Source of the DNA: Cycloclasticus sp.
GTDB lineage: Bacteria > Pseudomonadota > Gammaproteobacteria > Methylococcales > Cycloclasticaceae
Length of the DNA: 64,000 bases
Assembly: GCA_040743155.1 (NCBI GenBank)
Contig: JBFLJU010000001.1
Location: 1,981,144 to 2,045,143 of the forward strand
Direction of reading: 5' to 3'
The number at the start of each line of letters is the position of its first letter. The first letter of the stretch is position 1. The translations under genes were made by a program, and so were the position numbers. The notes beneath the pieces are model-generated. The model was given only the letters and a program-made list of their open reading frames with translations, had not been told where the DNA came from and did no database searches. Positions 1 through 10,162 of the stretch are shown in pieces.

Positions 1-128
1 TAAAGCCGTCAGAAAACTTTATCCGGCTTTTATATTAAAATCTTCTAATATTAGGTTTGAGCAAGCCAAACTATCATCGTACAATGTACCGCTTATACTC
101 GCTAAAAAACGATTTTACGGAGAGCCTT

Positions 129-1202
129 TTGAGTAAAAAAATCATATTCCTAGTCATTTTTATTCTGCTGCTATTTGGTGGCTTATTTGGCTCTAAATTC
201 TTACAAATCAATCAAGCAAAATCATCCCGTAAGCCGCCCCCACCCCCTTTGGTGACCACAACTAATGTCACCGAGGAGCAATGGGAAGATGTTTTACTCT
301 CCGTTGGCACCATTAATCCAGTACTAGGCGTTATTTTAAGTAATGAAATAGCCGGTATTATTACCGTTCTTCACGTTGAATCGGGGCAGTCCGTAAACAA
401 AGGTGACCTAATCCTTGAACTGGACACCTCAACAGACAGGGCCAATCTAGACGGCTTAGTAGCGGCCGAAAAACTAGCGCAAATAAAATTTAATCGACAA
501 ATTAAACTGTTAAAAAACAAAGCCACCTCACGTTCTAGCCATGATGAGGCGCAAGCAGAATTAGATATTGCAAAAGCGGCCGTGATCTCGCAAAAAAGCA
601 TTATCGACAAAAAAAGAATACGCGCCCCATTCAGCGGTAAAGTTGGCATTCGACAAGTCAGCCTTGGCCAATACTTAGATAAAGGCACTCAAATAGCACC
701 CTTAGTTTCCCTATCATCAACCATCGCTGACTTTGCTTTCCCAGAGCGCCACTTCGCACAACTTAGCGTTGGTCAAACGGTAAAAATTAAGGTTCAAGCT
801 TACCCTAACGAAGTGTTCGAGGGAAAAATTCAAGCCATCAACCCAGGCCTACACCAAGAAACCCGAACGATTGCCGTTCGAGCGGTGGTCAAAAACCCTG
901 ACGAAAAACTAAGAGCGGGTATGTTCGCGGAGGTGAGCGTGCTCACTTCAGGCACCAAACCCACGTTAACGCTTCCTGAAACAACCGTTCTGTACAGCAC
1001 CTATGGGGAAAATGTATATGTTGTAATTAACAAGGACGAGAAAAATATTGTAGAGCGCCGCACCATAGAAACGGGCGAACACCGCAATGGTCGCGTCGCC
1101 GTTTTAAAGGGCCTAACCCGCCTTGAAACAGTGGTAAACGAAGGACACGTTAAACTACGAAATGGTTTGACCGTCACTATTGCTAATCTTGACCAACCGT
1201 AG
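129..1202 (+). CDS. RND efflux pump periplasmic adaptor (MFP/HlyD family)
   Basis: This is the membrane-fusion subunit that links an inner-membrane RND pump to an outer-membrane channel. One N-terminal membrane segment is followed by a proline-rich linker, a split biotinyl/lipoyl-like half (VESGQSVNKGDLILELD), a coiled hairpin, and beta-barrel and membrane-proximal regions. That is the normal architecture at about 357 residues. I chose the TTG at 129 because GGAGAG at 119-124 sits at good spacing and the next residues begin a clean signal-anchor (SKKIIFLVIFILLL). A TTG at 57 and an ATG at 84 are in-frame alternatives with no visible ribosome site. It lies 8 bases before the pump gene and is surely co-transcribed with it. 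No outer-membrane channel gene is seen nearby. Substrate unknown. Confidence 0.9.
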   Translation: MSKKIIFLVIFILLLFGGLFGSKFLQINQAKSSRKPPPPPLVTTTNVTEEQWEDVLLSVGTINPVLGVILSNEIAGIITVLHVESGQSVNKGDLILELDTSTDRANLDGLVAAEKLAQIKFNRQIKLLKNKATSRSSHDEAQAELDIAKAAVISQKSIIDKKRIRAPFSGKVGIRQVSLGQYLDKGTQIAPLVSLSSTIADFAFPERHFAQLSVGQTVKIKVQAYPNEVFEGKIQAINPGLHQETRTIAVRAVVKNPDEKLRAGMFAEVSVLTSGTKPTLTLPETTVLYSTYGENVYVVINKDEKNIVERRTIETGEHRNGRVAVLKGLTRLETVVNEGHVKLRNGLTVTIANLDQP

Positions 1203-1210
1203 AGTTTACC

Positions 1211-4200
1211 TTGAAATTTACTGATATTTTTGTCACTCGCCCCGTGCTGGCTAGCGTTGTTAGCTTACTCATTCTAGTACTTGGCCTACGCTCAATCGCC
1301 TCATTAGAAATACGCGAGTACCCAGAAACAAAAGATACTGTTATTTCGGTGAGCACCTCTTATCCCGGTGCGAGTAGCGAACTGGTAAAAGGCTTTATCA
1401 CCACGCCTCTTCAACAAGCCATTGCACAGGCAGAAGGCATTGACTACCTTTCAGCCACGAGCACACAAGGTCGCTCATCCATAGAAGCTCACATGCGCCT
1501 AAACTATGATGCAAATGCCGCTATTGCAGACATACAAGCCAAAGTGGCTAGCCAGCGAAGCGTCTTACCTGATGAAGCAAGGGACCCGGTTATCACCTCT
1601 AAAACCGGCTCCACCACGTCATTAATGTACTTGGCCTTTTTTAGTGACACGATGAAGCCCACGCAAATAGCCGACTACCTTTTGCGCGTTGTTCAGCCAA
1701 GGCTACAATCAATTGAAGGCGTCGGCCAAGCAAAGCTTTTAGGCAATAGCGTCTACGCCATGCGAATCTGGCTACAACCAAAACGAATGGCAGCTCTGGG
1801 GGTTACAGCTGGCGACGTTACGCGAGTGCTTCGGAGCAACAACTACTTATCCAGTGTAGGAAAAACTAAGGGCAACCTAGTCAGCATCGACCTAGGCGCA
1901 ACCACTGATGTTGCCGAAGAAAAGGATTTCTACAACCTCGTTGTCGGCAAACAAAATAACACCCTGATCCGCTTATCCGATGTAGCTGATATTGAATTAG
2001 GCGCCGAAGGTTACGACACTGAAAATTTATTCAGCGGCAAACCGGCTATCTTTATCGCCGTTGACCAATCTCCTGGCTCCAATCCTCTCGAAGTAGCAAA
2101 AAAAGTGCAGACCGCTCTCGTGGAGATCAAACAAAACTTACCCACCGAACTAAACTTTTACCAACCTTATAATGCGAGTAAATTTATTGAGGACTCCATC
2201 AATGAAGTGGGAATTACCTTAGTCGAAGCCCTCAGCATTGTGATTGTCGTCATCTTTCTTTCCTTAGGTTCAATGCGAGCAGCGTTAATCCCTGCCGTTA
2301 CAGTCCCCTTGTCGCTGGTCGGTGCCTCTTTCATTATGTTACTTCTGGGTTTTTCATTAAACTTACTCACACTGCTGGCAATGATTCTGGCCATCGGTCT
2401 AGTGGTTGATGACGCCATTGTGATGGTTGAAAACATTCACCGGCACATAGAGATGGGAAAACCTCGCATTCAAGCGGCCCTTGATGGTGCTAAAGAGCTC
2501 AGCTTACCCATTATTGCAATGACAACAACCCTGATTGCCGTTTATTTCCCTATTGGTTTTATGGGCGGTCTAGTGGGCACCTTATTTACGGAATTTGCAT
2601 TTTCATTAGCCGCAGCAGTCTTCATCTCCGGCATTGTGGCGCTGACGCTGGCGCCCATGCTCAGTGCTCGCGTTTTAAAACCAGCTGGCTCAATTGGCCC
2701 TTTTGAAAAATCTGTTGAAGCTTTCTTTGAGCGTCTAACTCAACAATACAAAAAGACCTTACACCCTCTGCTATCTACCCCGTCTATCCCCATCGCTTTT
2801 TCCTTGGTTGTCTTGCTCAGCTTGTACCCCATGTATTTATTATCTAAAAAAGAATTAGCGCCTACAGAAGATAGGGGGCTCTTAATTGCCTTTGGTACCG
2901 CACCGCAAACAGCGACCTTAGATTTTTTAAAAGAGCAGACAAAAAAGTTAGTCGACATCTTCGAGAGTATTCCAGAATTTGACCACAGCTTTATTTTGCT
3001 TGGCTTTGGTGGTGACACCAACAAGATGCTCGGGGGCTTCAAAATGGGCCACCAATCCGAACGCGAACGCACGCAAATGGAAATAAAACCCGAGCTACAA
3101 CAAAAAGTTGCCAGCATTACCGGCTTGAGGACAGCGGTCGTACAACGCCCCGGTTTACCGGGTGCTGGCGGTGGCTTGCCAGTACAGTTTGTTGTTATTT
3201 CTGATGTGTCTTATTCCCAACTCAGCACACAAGCTGGCGAATTAATCGGCAAAGCGATGCAGAGTGGTAATTTTATTTTTCTGCAAAAAAGCATCGAATT
3301 TGATCGCCCAAAATTAAACTTAGTCATCAACAAAGACCGAGCCGCCGACTTAGGCATCAGCATGGAAGAGATTGGTCGCAACCTCTCCGGCTATTTTGGT
3401 GAGGGCTACGTTAATCGATTCAGCATGCAAGGCCGCAGCTATAAAGTCATTCCGCAGGTATCTAATGAAAATCGCGCCGACATAGAGAAGTTAGATAATA
3501 TCTACCTTAAAACCGCCTCTGGTCAGCAAGTTCCGCTGAGTTCCATCATGACGATCTCTAAGCAAATTGAGCCGAGCAAACGCACCCAGTTCCAACAGCT
3601 CAACAGTCTAACCATTGAAGGTATTCTTCGCCCCGGCGTCACATTAGGTGATGGTCTGAGCTACCTTGAAGAAGAAGCCAGAAACACCTTCCCAAAGGGT
3701 TTTAAATGGGATTACACCGGCAGCTCTAGGCAATACAAGCAGCAAGGTAGCGCGCTTGTTTTAACTTTCTTTATGTCTTTACTGGTTATTTATTTAGTGC
3801 TCGCCGCACAATTTGAAAGTTGGCGAGACCCATTGATCATACTCATTTCAGTGCCATTATCGCTGGCCAGTGCACTCGCCTTTTTAATGCTAGGTGCCGC
3901 AACAATGAATATCTATACCCAAGTGGGGCTGATCACCTTGATTGGCTTAATTACTAAAAATGGTATTTTGATCGTCGAGTTTGCTAATCAATTACAAATA
4001 ACAGAAAAACTATCGCTACGTGATGCTGTGGAAAAAGCGGCTTCCGTTCGCCTAAGGCCTATTTTAATGACCACCGTATCTATGATCGTTGCGATGCTAC
4101 CGCTATTGCTTGCCTCAGGCCCCGGTGCAGTTAGTCGATTTGATATCGGTCTAGTGATAGCAACCGGCTTAGGTATAGGCACTCTATTTACTCTGTTTGT

Positions 4201-4255
4201 TGTCCCTGCGTTCTACTTAATACTGGCGAGAGATCATTCCATTACTAATAATTAA
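1211..4255 (+). CDS. RND efflux pump inner-membrane permease
   Basis: This is a proton-driven AcrB/MexF-type resistance-nodulation-division transporter of 1014 residues, the usual family length. The N-terminus (FTDIFVTRPVLASVVSLLILVLG) starts TM1. A large periplasmic domain, the TM2-TM6 block with the central proton-relay Asp pair (GLVVDDAIVMVENIHRH, around residue 400), a second periplasmic domain and TM8-TM12 follow. The start is TTG at 1211. The 3' end overlaps the convergent anti-sigma gene by 4 bases, with both stop codons inside 4252-4255. It pairs with the adaptor upstream and likely acts as an HAE1-type multidrug or lipid exporter. The exact substrate cannot be read from the sequence. 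Confidence 0.93.
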   Translation: MKFTDIFVTRPVLASVVSLLILVLGLRSIASLEIREYPETKDTVISVSTSYPGASSELVKGFITTPLQQAIAQAEGIDYLSATSTQGRSSIEAHMRLNYDANAAIADIQAKVASQRSVLPDEARDPVITSKTGSTTSLMYLAFFSDTMKPTQIADYLLRVVQPRLQSIEGVGQAKLLGNSVYAMRIWLQPKRMAALGVTAGDVTRVLRSNNYLSSVGKTKGNLVSIDLGATTDVAEEKDFYNLVVGKQNNTLIRLSDVADIELGAEGYDTENLFSGKPAIFIAVDQSPGSNPLEVAKKVQTALVEIKQNLPTELNFYQPYNASKFIEDSINEVGITLVEALSIVIVVIFLSLGSMRAALIPAVTVPLSLVGASFIMLLLGFSLNLLTLLAMILAIGLVVDDAIVMVENIHRHIEMGKPRIQAALDGAKELSLPIIAMTTTLIAVYFPIGFMGGLVGTLFTEFAFSLAAAVFISGIVALTLAPMLSARVLKPAGSIGPFEKSVEAFFERLTQQYKKTLHPLLSTPSIPIAFSLVVLLSLYPMYLLSKKELAPTEDRGLLIAFGTAPQTATLDFLKEQTKKLVDIFESIPEFDHSFILLGFGGDTNKMLGGFKMGHQSERERTQMEIKPELQQKVASITGLRTAVVQRPGLPGAGGGLPVQFVVISDVSYSQLSTQAGELIGKAMQSGNFIFLQKSIEFDRPKLNLVINKDRAADLGISMEEIGRNLSGYFGEGYVNRFSMQGRSYKVIPQVSNENRADIEKLDNIYLKTASGQQVPLSSIMTISKQIEPSKRTQFQQLNSLTIEGILRPGVTLGDGLSYLEEEARNTFPKGFKWDYTGSSRQYKQQGSALVLTFFMSLLVIYLVLAAQFESWRDPLIILISVPLSLASALAFLMLGAATMNIYTQVGLITLIGLITKNGILIVEFANQLQITEKLSLRDAVEKAASVRLRPILMTTVSMIVAMLPLLLASGPGAVSRFDIGLVIATGLGIGTLFTLFVVPAFYLILARDHSITNN

Positions 4256-4953
4256 AGCCACTCAATCGCATCGTCAGTAAATTTTTCATTTGGCAGCTCA
4301 ATCGTTGAGCCGCCTAACACTGCTATTGAGCCATTCTTTAGCGGCTTAACCCAACCATGCAGACCCGCATAATGAAAAGGCAAGGTGCTGTCTAAACTGA
4401 TCTCTGGCATATAAATAATCGTCACAGGTTGATCATGGTATTGATACACCATATGTAAGCCATAGCTGTCGCCAATCGGGCACTTCTCTGCAAAGCTAAT
4501 ATGTTCAGCCAAGCTGACTTTTACACCAAATTGCTGACCCACTCGTGCTAGTTGTTGCGGGTTGATTGGTCTCGATGTTGCCATCGATTCAGCACCATCA
4601 TGAGCCATATGTTCAACCACTAATTGATCTAAGAATAAGTCAGAATCCTGATTTGAATTAAGGTTAATGCTCACAACGCCGACCGCCATCAACAATGAAG
4701 CCACTAATGCGATAGATGCTTTTGGGAAGCCCCAATATGCCGTCTTATGTGTTTTCACATAATCACGCAGTGAGTGCCGCAAGCCAGCTGGAACCTCGCC
4801 ATTGATAACACCCGCCAACTGCTCATCAAACACTTGTTGCTGCGTCACAAAAGACTGACAATCAGCGCACGACTGCAAATGCTCAGAAGCAGCACCCGCT
4901 ATTTCTTTTGGCGCAACCGTGTATTCAAATTTAAAGTCATCACATTTCATCAT
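4252..4953 (-). CDS. Zinc-finger anti-sigma factor (DUF3379-like)
   Basis: This 233-residue protein is a probable membrane-bound regulator that sequesters the ECF sigma factor encoded just upstream. The N-terminus carries an anti-sigma zinc motif, H25-x3-C29-x2-C32. A single membrane segment lies at about residues 78-99, and the remaining ~130 residues would be periplasmic. The start codon is embedded in the sigma stop (4-base overlap at 4950-4953; two adjacent ATGs are possible), a typical translational coupling for sigma/anti-sigma pairs. The DUF3379 assignment rests on overall layout and is moderately sure. The signal it senses is unknown. Confidence 0.8.
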   Translation of the reverse strand: MMKCDDFKFEYTVAPKEIAGAASEHLQSCADCQSFVTQQQVFDEQLAGVINGEVPAGLRHSLRDYVKTHKTAYWGFPKASIALVASLLMAVGVVSINLNSNQDSDLFLDQLVVEHMAHDGAESMATSRPINPQQLARVGQQFGVKVSLAEHISFAEKCPIGDSYGLHMVYQYHDQPVTIIYMPEISLDSTLPFHYAGLHGWVKPLKNGSIAVLGGSTIELPNEKFTDDAIEWL

Positions 4954-5459
4954 TCAGCCACTTTTCCTTCATCAGGTCTCAATACATTTCTTAATTTTTG
5001 CTTTGCTCTAAACAAACGAGTCATCGTCGCACTTTTTGTGATATTGCAAACCGATGCAATTTCCTCACAACTCAAACCGCCAATAACTTGTAATAGGAGC
5101 GGCTCTTTATATTCATCGGCTAACTCATTTAGCGCCTGCTTTAAGGCGAATGCGTCAGCGCTAGTATCATTATCGGTGTCTCTCAAACTCAGCATATCCA
5201 AATCCAAATCGACCATATCAGGCCGGTAACGGACATATTGGCGGGCATGTTCATTTCGCAAGATCGTCATCAACCATGCTTTACTGGACGAGGTGTCACG
5301 TAACTTCTCCAGTGACTTCCACGCACGCATACAGGTCTCCTGCACCAAATCCTCAGCCATGCTCTTATCACGGCACAACCACAACGCATAACGAAAAAGC
5401 TCATCGCTATACGCCAGCACCAACCTCTCATATTCCAGTTGTTTACTTTTCTCTCGCAT
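4950..5459 (-). CDS. ECF-family RNA polymerase sigma factor
   Basis: This is a 169-residue extracytoplasmic-function sigma-70 family protein. Region 2 is visible at residues 10-80 (DELFRYALWLCRDKSMAEDLVQETCMRAW, then SSKAWLMTILRNEHAR). Region 4 is at residues 105-160, with a helix-turn-helix of the form LSCEEIASVCNITKSATMTRLFRAKQKL. There is no region 1 or 3. It is the first gene of a two-gene unit with the overlapping anti-sigma gene. The upstream 600 bases are shared with divergent priA. I could not identify a convincing ECF-type autoregulatory promoter there. The regulon is not evident, and the neighbouring RND pump points the other way. Confidence 0.9.
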   Translation of the reverse strand: MREKSKQLEYERLVLAYSDELFRYALWLCRDKSMAEDLVQETCMRAWKSLEKLRDTSSSKAWLMTILRNEHARQYVRYRPDMVDLDLDMLSLRDTDNDTSADAFALKQALNELADEYKEPLLLQVIGGLSCEEIASVCNITKSATMTRLFRAKQKLRNVLRPDEGKVAE

Positions 5460-6090
5460 TATTAGACCTTGGCAACATTCCTTATCTTACAAAACAAAAA
5501 TCTTAATAAATACCAAGCAATATGCCCTTAACGACTCAGTATCTAGAGGCTCAAAAACCATTATTTTGGTTCACCTCAAAGAAGAATACAAGAGCAAACA
5601 CGGACCATTCTGCTGACAAACAAACAGTTCAAATTACACTCATTAAATCCCACCATTGATAGCTTCAAAATTTCAGTAAATAATTAGTGTAAAACAGCAC
5701 TTGCATCAATGCGTATAACTTGATCTAAATAAGCCCTCTTTTGCTCAACAAACAGCTGAAACCCTTAATACATAAAGCCTCCTTATACACAAGCTAAAAA
5801 TGATTCAATGTGCCGACAAAAACTTACTGCGGCGCAACAAAAAAATAACTCTTGAATTATTTAACTACTTGTTTTTTAAGACTTATTTGAAAATGGTTTG
5901 TTTTGTTACAATTTGACGACAGGCCTTTTTAAACGGGCACTCACAGCCCTTATGAATAGTTAATCCACATAGTTATCCACAGAAAATGTGGATAAAACAA
6001 AAACCATAACTAACTCATTAAGTTAGCGATTTATTGTAGATTTTTTCAATGTTTTCAGGCTAACTGAACTTAAATAAATACCACTCCGAT
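5460..6090. other. 630-base AT-rich intergenic region with DnaA-box pair and a dyad
   Basis: No protein gene is supported here. The right third holds one perfect DnaA box, TTATCCACA, at 5973-5981, and a second in inverted orientation, TGTGGATAA, at 5987-5995, five bases apart. A degenerate box (TAATCCACA) lies at 5961-5969. A separate inverted repeat, CTAACT-5-AGTTAG, is at 6010-6026, closer to priA. The rest is low-complexity AT-rich sequence between two divergent transcription units. A promoter for priA must be here, but its -35/-10 cannot be fixed by eye. Confidence 0.55.
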
Positions 6091-6093
6091 TTG

Positions 6094-8295
6094 ATGCCCG
6101 AATTCTATCTAAATATTGCCGTTGATACGCCGCTTAATCGTCTCTTCGATTATCGACCTGTTAAGCAATCGGCTCGTTCAGATTATCGCTTAGGTCAACG
6201 TGTCCTCGTTTCTTTTGGGCGCTCGCAAAAAATGGGCGTTATTTTAGGGGTATCATCAACCACCTTACTCAATAGCAAGCAGCTGAAATCCATTACAAAA
6301 TTACTGGATGCCGTTCCAGTATTATCAGCTCAAGATATAAAGCTCGCCAAGTGGGCTGCAGATTACTACCACCACCCGATCGGGGAAGTGCTTGCGCAGA
6401 CCTTACCGAAACAGCTTCGTTCAGGGCAGTCACCTAGCATTAAGCGAGTACCGCTATATTCACTGTCTGAAGTTGGCCTTGCCATTGAAGAGCGACAGTT
6501 AAAACGCTCACCCAGACAATCGACGCTATGGCATCAGCTAAAGCAATCCAGTAAGCCCGTTGCAAGCGACGCTTTTTCTTCGCTAGAGTGGGATTGGCGA
6601 TCACCGCTAAACAGCATGATCGAAAAAGGCTGGGTTACTATTTCCCAAGAAGACGCTCAAGCGATTAGCCAACCAACGACACCGAGCTTTGCGCCTAACC
6701 TTGCACAGCAAGCCGCCATTGACTCGGTCAGTAATACGCCGCAAGGCTTTCAAGTTTTCCTATTGGATGGTGTAACCGGCAGTGGAAAAACTGAAGTCTA
6801 CCTACAACTGATTCAACAAGTGCTTGAAGCGGGCAAACAAGTACTTATTTTATTGCCTGAAATTACCTTAACCCCACAATTAGCTCAACGCTTTAGGCAA
6901 CGCCTTGCGGCGCAAATGGTCATTTCTCATTCTGGGCTCAACGACACGCAACGCACTCAAGCTTGGCTACGCCTAAAAGAAGGGCTAGCGAATATACTAC
7001 TTGGCACCCGTTCGGCTGTTTTCACACCGATGAGCAGACCGGGAATGATTATTTTGGATGAAGAGCACGACACCTCCTTCAAACAACAAGAAGGCTTCCG
7101 CTACTCCGCTCGAGACGTCGCTATTATGCGCGCAAGAGACTACCACATCCCCATTATTCTAGGCACCGCAACGCCCTCATTCGAGAGCCTGTATAACGTA
7201 CAACAAAACCGTTTTACGCACCTAGTTCTACCTGAACGCACTGCCGGTGCCACACACCCTGATATTCGATTGCTTGACTGCAGGAACCAAAAGCTAGATA
7301 ACCACCTAAGCAAGTCGCTGCTAAAGGCGATTACAAAAACACTGCAACGCAACGAACAAGTGATTCTATTTGTTAACCGCCGCGGCTTCGCGCCAGTACT
7401 GATGTGCCATAGCTGTGGCTGGCTTGGGCAATGCCGACGTTGCGACTCGCGCCTAGTCATTCATAAAAAATCTAACCTGCTTAAATGCCACCATTGTGGT
7501 GTGGAACACACCGTACCAAACAGATGTCCGTCTTGCCAACAAGCCGAACTGTTCCCTCTAGGCCTAGGGACTGAGCGGGTTGAGGAAACCTTAGGCTCAC
7601 ATTTTCCAACAATACCCATCACTCGAATTGATCGCGATAGCACGCGACGCAAAGGCTCAATGCAAGCGGTCATCGACAAGGTTCACGAAGGGGGCGCACA
7701 GATCCTAGTCGGCACACAAATGCTCGCCAAAGGGCATCATTTCCCAAACGTCACGTTGGTGGGCATCGTTGATATTGATTCTGGACTGTTTAGTTGCGAC
7801 TTTAGGGCTAGCGAGCGTATGTCGCAACTGATCACACAAGTCGCTGGTCGCGCAGGCCGAGAAGAGAAACCCGGTCGCGTACTTATTCAAACTCATCACC
7901 CCGAACACCCCTTATTAAACACACTGATCCAACATGGCTATGCTCGCTTTGCAAAAGACGCGTTAGATGAACGGCAACAAGCGCAACTACCGCCCTACCA
8001 TTATCAAGCACTGCTGCGCGTTAACGCTCTAGACGAACAAGCTGTCTTAGCATTTCTAAACGATGCACAACAATTAATATCTAACAGCGATACGCAGCAC
8101 ATCAATATTCTAGGCCCCGTTCCCGCACCGATGCTTAAAAGAGCCGGCCGCTTTCGTTATCAGCTACTCATCGAATCAGCGCAACGCAAACCTCGCCATG
8201 TCTTTTTAAAACAACTGTTACCTGAACTGGAAAAACTTAAGTCGTCTCGAAAGGTCCGCTGGTCGATCGACATCGACCCCGTCGACCTCTTTTAG
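6094..8295 (+). CDS. priA: Primosomal replication restart helicase PriA
   Basis: PriA is the 3'-5' DNA helicase that recognises stalled forks and reloads the replisome. At about 733 residues it matches the E. coli length (732). An N-terminal 3'-DNA-binding domain is followed by Walker A GVTGSGKT (about 226-233), the DEEH box (about 322-325), a zinc-binding insertion rich in CxxC pairs (about 435-490) and the helicase C-lobe (GTQMLAKGHHFPNVTLVGI; QVAGRAGR). The ATG at 6094 is preferred to the TTG immediately before it. No strong ribosome site is visible. The DnaA-box pair 100 bases upstream makes DnaA control of this gene an attractive inference. Confidence 0.97.
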   Translation: MPEFYLNIAVDTPLNRLFDYRPVKQSARSDYRLGQRVLVSFGRSQKMGVILGVSSTTLLNSKQLKSITKLLDAVPVLSAQDIKLAKWAADYYHHPIGEVLAQTLPKQLRSGQSPSIKRVPLYSLSEVGLAIEERQLKRSPRQSTLWHQLKQSSKPVASDAFSSLEWDWRSPLNSMIEKGWVTISQEDAQAISQPTTPSFAPNLAQQAAIDSVSNTPQGFQVFLLDGVTGSGKTEVYLQLIQQVLEAGKQVLILLPEITLTPQLAQRFRQRLAAQMVISHSGLNDTQRTQAWLRLKEGLANILLGTRSAVFTPMSRPGMIILDEEHDTSFKQQEGFRYSARDVAIMRARDYHIPIILGTATPSFESLYNVQQNRFTHLVLPERTAGATHPDIRLLDCRNQKLDNHLSKSLLKAITKTLQRNEQVILFVNRRGFAPVLMCHSCGWLGQCRRCDSRLVIHKKSNLLKCHHCGVEHTVPNRCPSCQQAELFPLGLGTERVEETLGSHFPTIPITRIDRDSTRRKGSMQAVIDKVHEGGAQILVGTQMLAKGHHFPNVTLVGIVDIDSGLFSCDFRASERMSQLITQVAGRAGREEKPGRVLIQTHHPEHPLLNTLIQHGYARFAKDALDERQQAQLPPYHYQALLRVNALDEQAVLAFLNDAQQLISNSDTQHINILGPVPAPMLKRAGRFRYQLLIESAQRKPRHVFLKQLLPELEKLKSSRKVRWSIDIDPVDLF

Positions 8296-8339
8296 CCACC
8301 GGTTAGGCTTGCAAGTTTTACCCTACAAGCGATAATACG

Positions 8340-8354
8340 CACTTACTATAAGTG
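8340..8354. repeat. Short inverted repeat between priA and argS
   Basis: The repeat is CACTTA-3-TAAGTG. It lies in the 109-base gap before argS. It is too short and too T-poor to call a terminator, and could be an operator or chance. Confidence 0.3.
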
Positions 8355-8404
8355 TCCAGCATTTAACACTCCTTCAGCGCAATAACACGACCATTTAATT
8401 TACT

Positions 8405-10162
8405 ATGAAAACACGTTTGGCCTCTTTGCTTCAGCAAGCCATTTCATCGCTACAAACCCAAGGCGAGTTGCCTGAAGATTTAGCTCTTGATATTCAAATT
8501 GAGCACACACGTGATCCGTCACACGGCGATTACGCGAGCAACGTTGCCATGATGTTGGCCAAACCGGCCAAAAAGAACCCACGCCAAATAGCGCAAACCA
8601 TTATTGACCACTTGCCTGCAGATAATGACGTGTCAACCGTAGACATTGCTGGCCCCGGTTTCATTAACTTTTTTATTAACCCGCTGAGCCAGCACGCTGT
8701 CGTCAAAACCATTCTGGAGCAAGGTGCTAACTTTGGCATATCGGATATTGCAAAGGGTAAAAAAGTTCAGGTTGAGTTCGTTTCTGCTAATCCGACTGGC
8801 CCCCTTCACGTTGGGCACGGTCGTGGCGCAGCATACGGCGCAACCGTCGCCAATTTACTTAGCGCCATCGGCTATGACGTTCACCGCGAATATTACGTCA
8901 ATGATGCCGGTCGCCAAATGAATATCCTCGCAACCAGTGTTTGGCTGCGTTATCTCGAGGTATGCGGCAAAACCATCAACTTTCCAAGTAACGGCTACAA
9001 AGGCGCTTACATTGCCGACATTGCCACGACAATAAAAGACTCGCGTGGTGATGCCTTTCTGGTGGAAAGCAGTGATGTTTTCGATAATATAGCCGCTGAT
9101 GAACCGGCCGGTGGTGACAAAGAAGAGCATATCGACGCACTTATTTCTCGCGCCAAAACACTCCTCGGCAATGAGAATTACCGAATTATTTTTGATGTTG
9201 CGCTTAAATCAATTTTAGGCGATATTCGCCTAGACCTTGAAGGCTTTGGCGTACATTACGATGACTGGTTCTCAGAACGTTCACTGATGGATAGCGGCGC
9301 TATTGATACCGCCATCGACAAACTCAAGTCGTCCGGCCATATGTACCAAAAAGAAGGCGCATGGTGGTTTAAATCAACCGATTTTGGCGATGAAAAAGAT
9401 CGTGTCGTCATTCGCGATAACGGCCAAACGACCTATTTCGCCTCTGACATTGCTTATCATTTACACACCATCGAACGTGGTTACGACATTATCGATATAT
9501 GGGGCTCTGATCATCACGGCTATGTGCCACGTGTAAAAGCCGCTTTGCAGGCCATGGGCGTAGACCCAGAACGTATGAAAGTACTTCTCGTGCAATTTGC
9601 GGTGCTCTATAAAAATGGCGAAAAAATGCAAATGTCCACCCGCTCCGGTCAGTTTGTTACGCTCAGAGAATTGCGAGAAGAAATTGGTTCTGATGCCGCA
9701 CGTTATTTCTACGTCATGCGTAAAGCCGAACAGCACATGGATTTCGACCTCGACCTAGCTACCTCACAGTCCAATGAAAACCCCTTGTTTTACGTGCAAT
9801 ACGCGCACGCCCGTGTTTGTAGTGTTATGCGCTTACTCGCTGAAAAAGGTTTAAGCTACGTATCAGCTGAAGGCTTAAACAACCTAGAAAAGCTAACGCA
9901 AACGCATGAAACAAACCTAATTGACACGTTAAACCGATACCCAGAAAAACTTACTCAAGCTGCTCAACAGTACGAGCCGCACCAACTAAACCATTATTTG
10001 CGCGAGCTTTCTACCCAGTTCCACAGTTATTACAATTCGCATAAATTCATTGTTGATGACGAACAACTGATGCAAGCACGGCTCGCTCTCATCAATGCGA
10101 CAAAACAAGTTTTATCTAATGGCTTGCACTTACTCGGCGTTAACGCACCGGAGTCGATGTAG
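8405..10162 (+). CDS. argS: Arginyl-tRNA synthetase
   Basis: This class I aminoacyl-tRNA synthetase charges tRNA-Arg in the cytoplasm. At 585 residues it is close to the usual 577-590. It has the N-terminal Add1 tRNA-elbow domain (residues 1-110), the HIGH signature as HVGH (135-138) after SANPTGPL, the degenerate KMSKS-equivalent region KMQMSTRSG, and a C-terminal anticodon-binding DALR domain ending [11 protein letters not shown]. The stop TAG shares its last base with the GTG start of the following SPOR gene, so the two are co-transcribed. Confidence 0.97.
   Translation: MKTRLASLLQQAISSLQTQGELPEDLALDIQIEHTRDPSHGDYASNVAMMLAKPAKKNPRQIAQTIIDHLPADNDVSTVDIAGPGFINFFINPLSQHAVVKTILEQGANFGISDIAKGKKVQVEFVSANPTGPLHVGHGRGAAYGATVANLLSAIGYDVHREYYVNDAGRQMNILATSVWLRYLEVCGKTINFPSNGYKGAYIADIATTIKDSRGDAFLVESSDVFDNIAADEPAGGDKEEHIDALISRAKTLLGNENYRIIFDVALKSILGDIRLDLEGFGVHYDDWFSERSLMDSGAIDTAIDKLKSSGHMYQKEGAWWFKSTDFGDEKDRVVIRDNGQTTYFASDIAYHLHTIERGYDIIDIWGSDHHGYVPRVKAALQAMGVDPERMKVLLVQFAVLYKNGEKMQMSTRSGQFVTLRELREEIGSDAARYFYVMRKAEQHMDFDLDLATSQSNENPLFYVQYAHARVCSVMRLLAEKGLSYVSAEGLNNLEKLTQTHETNLIDTLNRYPEKLTQAAQQYEPHQLNHYLRELSTQFHSYYNSHKFIVDDEQLMQARLALINATKQVLSNGLHLLGVNAPESM

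Noticed and set aside
5960-5995. Chromosomal replication origin
   Set aside because: Only two perfect DnaA boxes and no dnaA, dnaN, gidA or similar neighbours; kept only as a DnaA-box finding.
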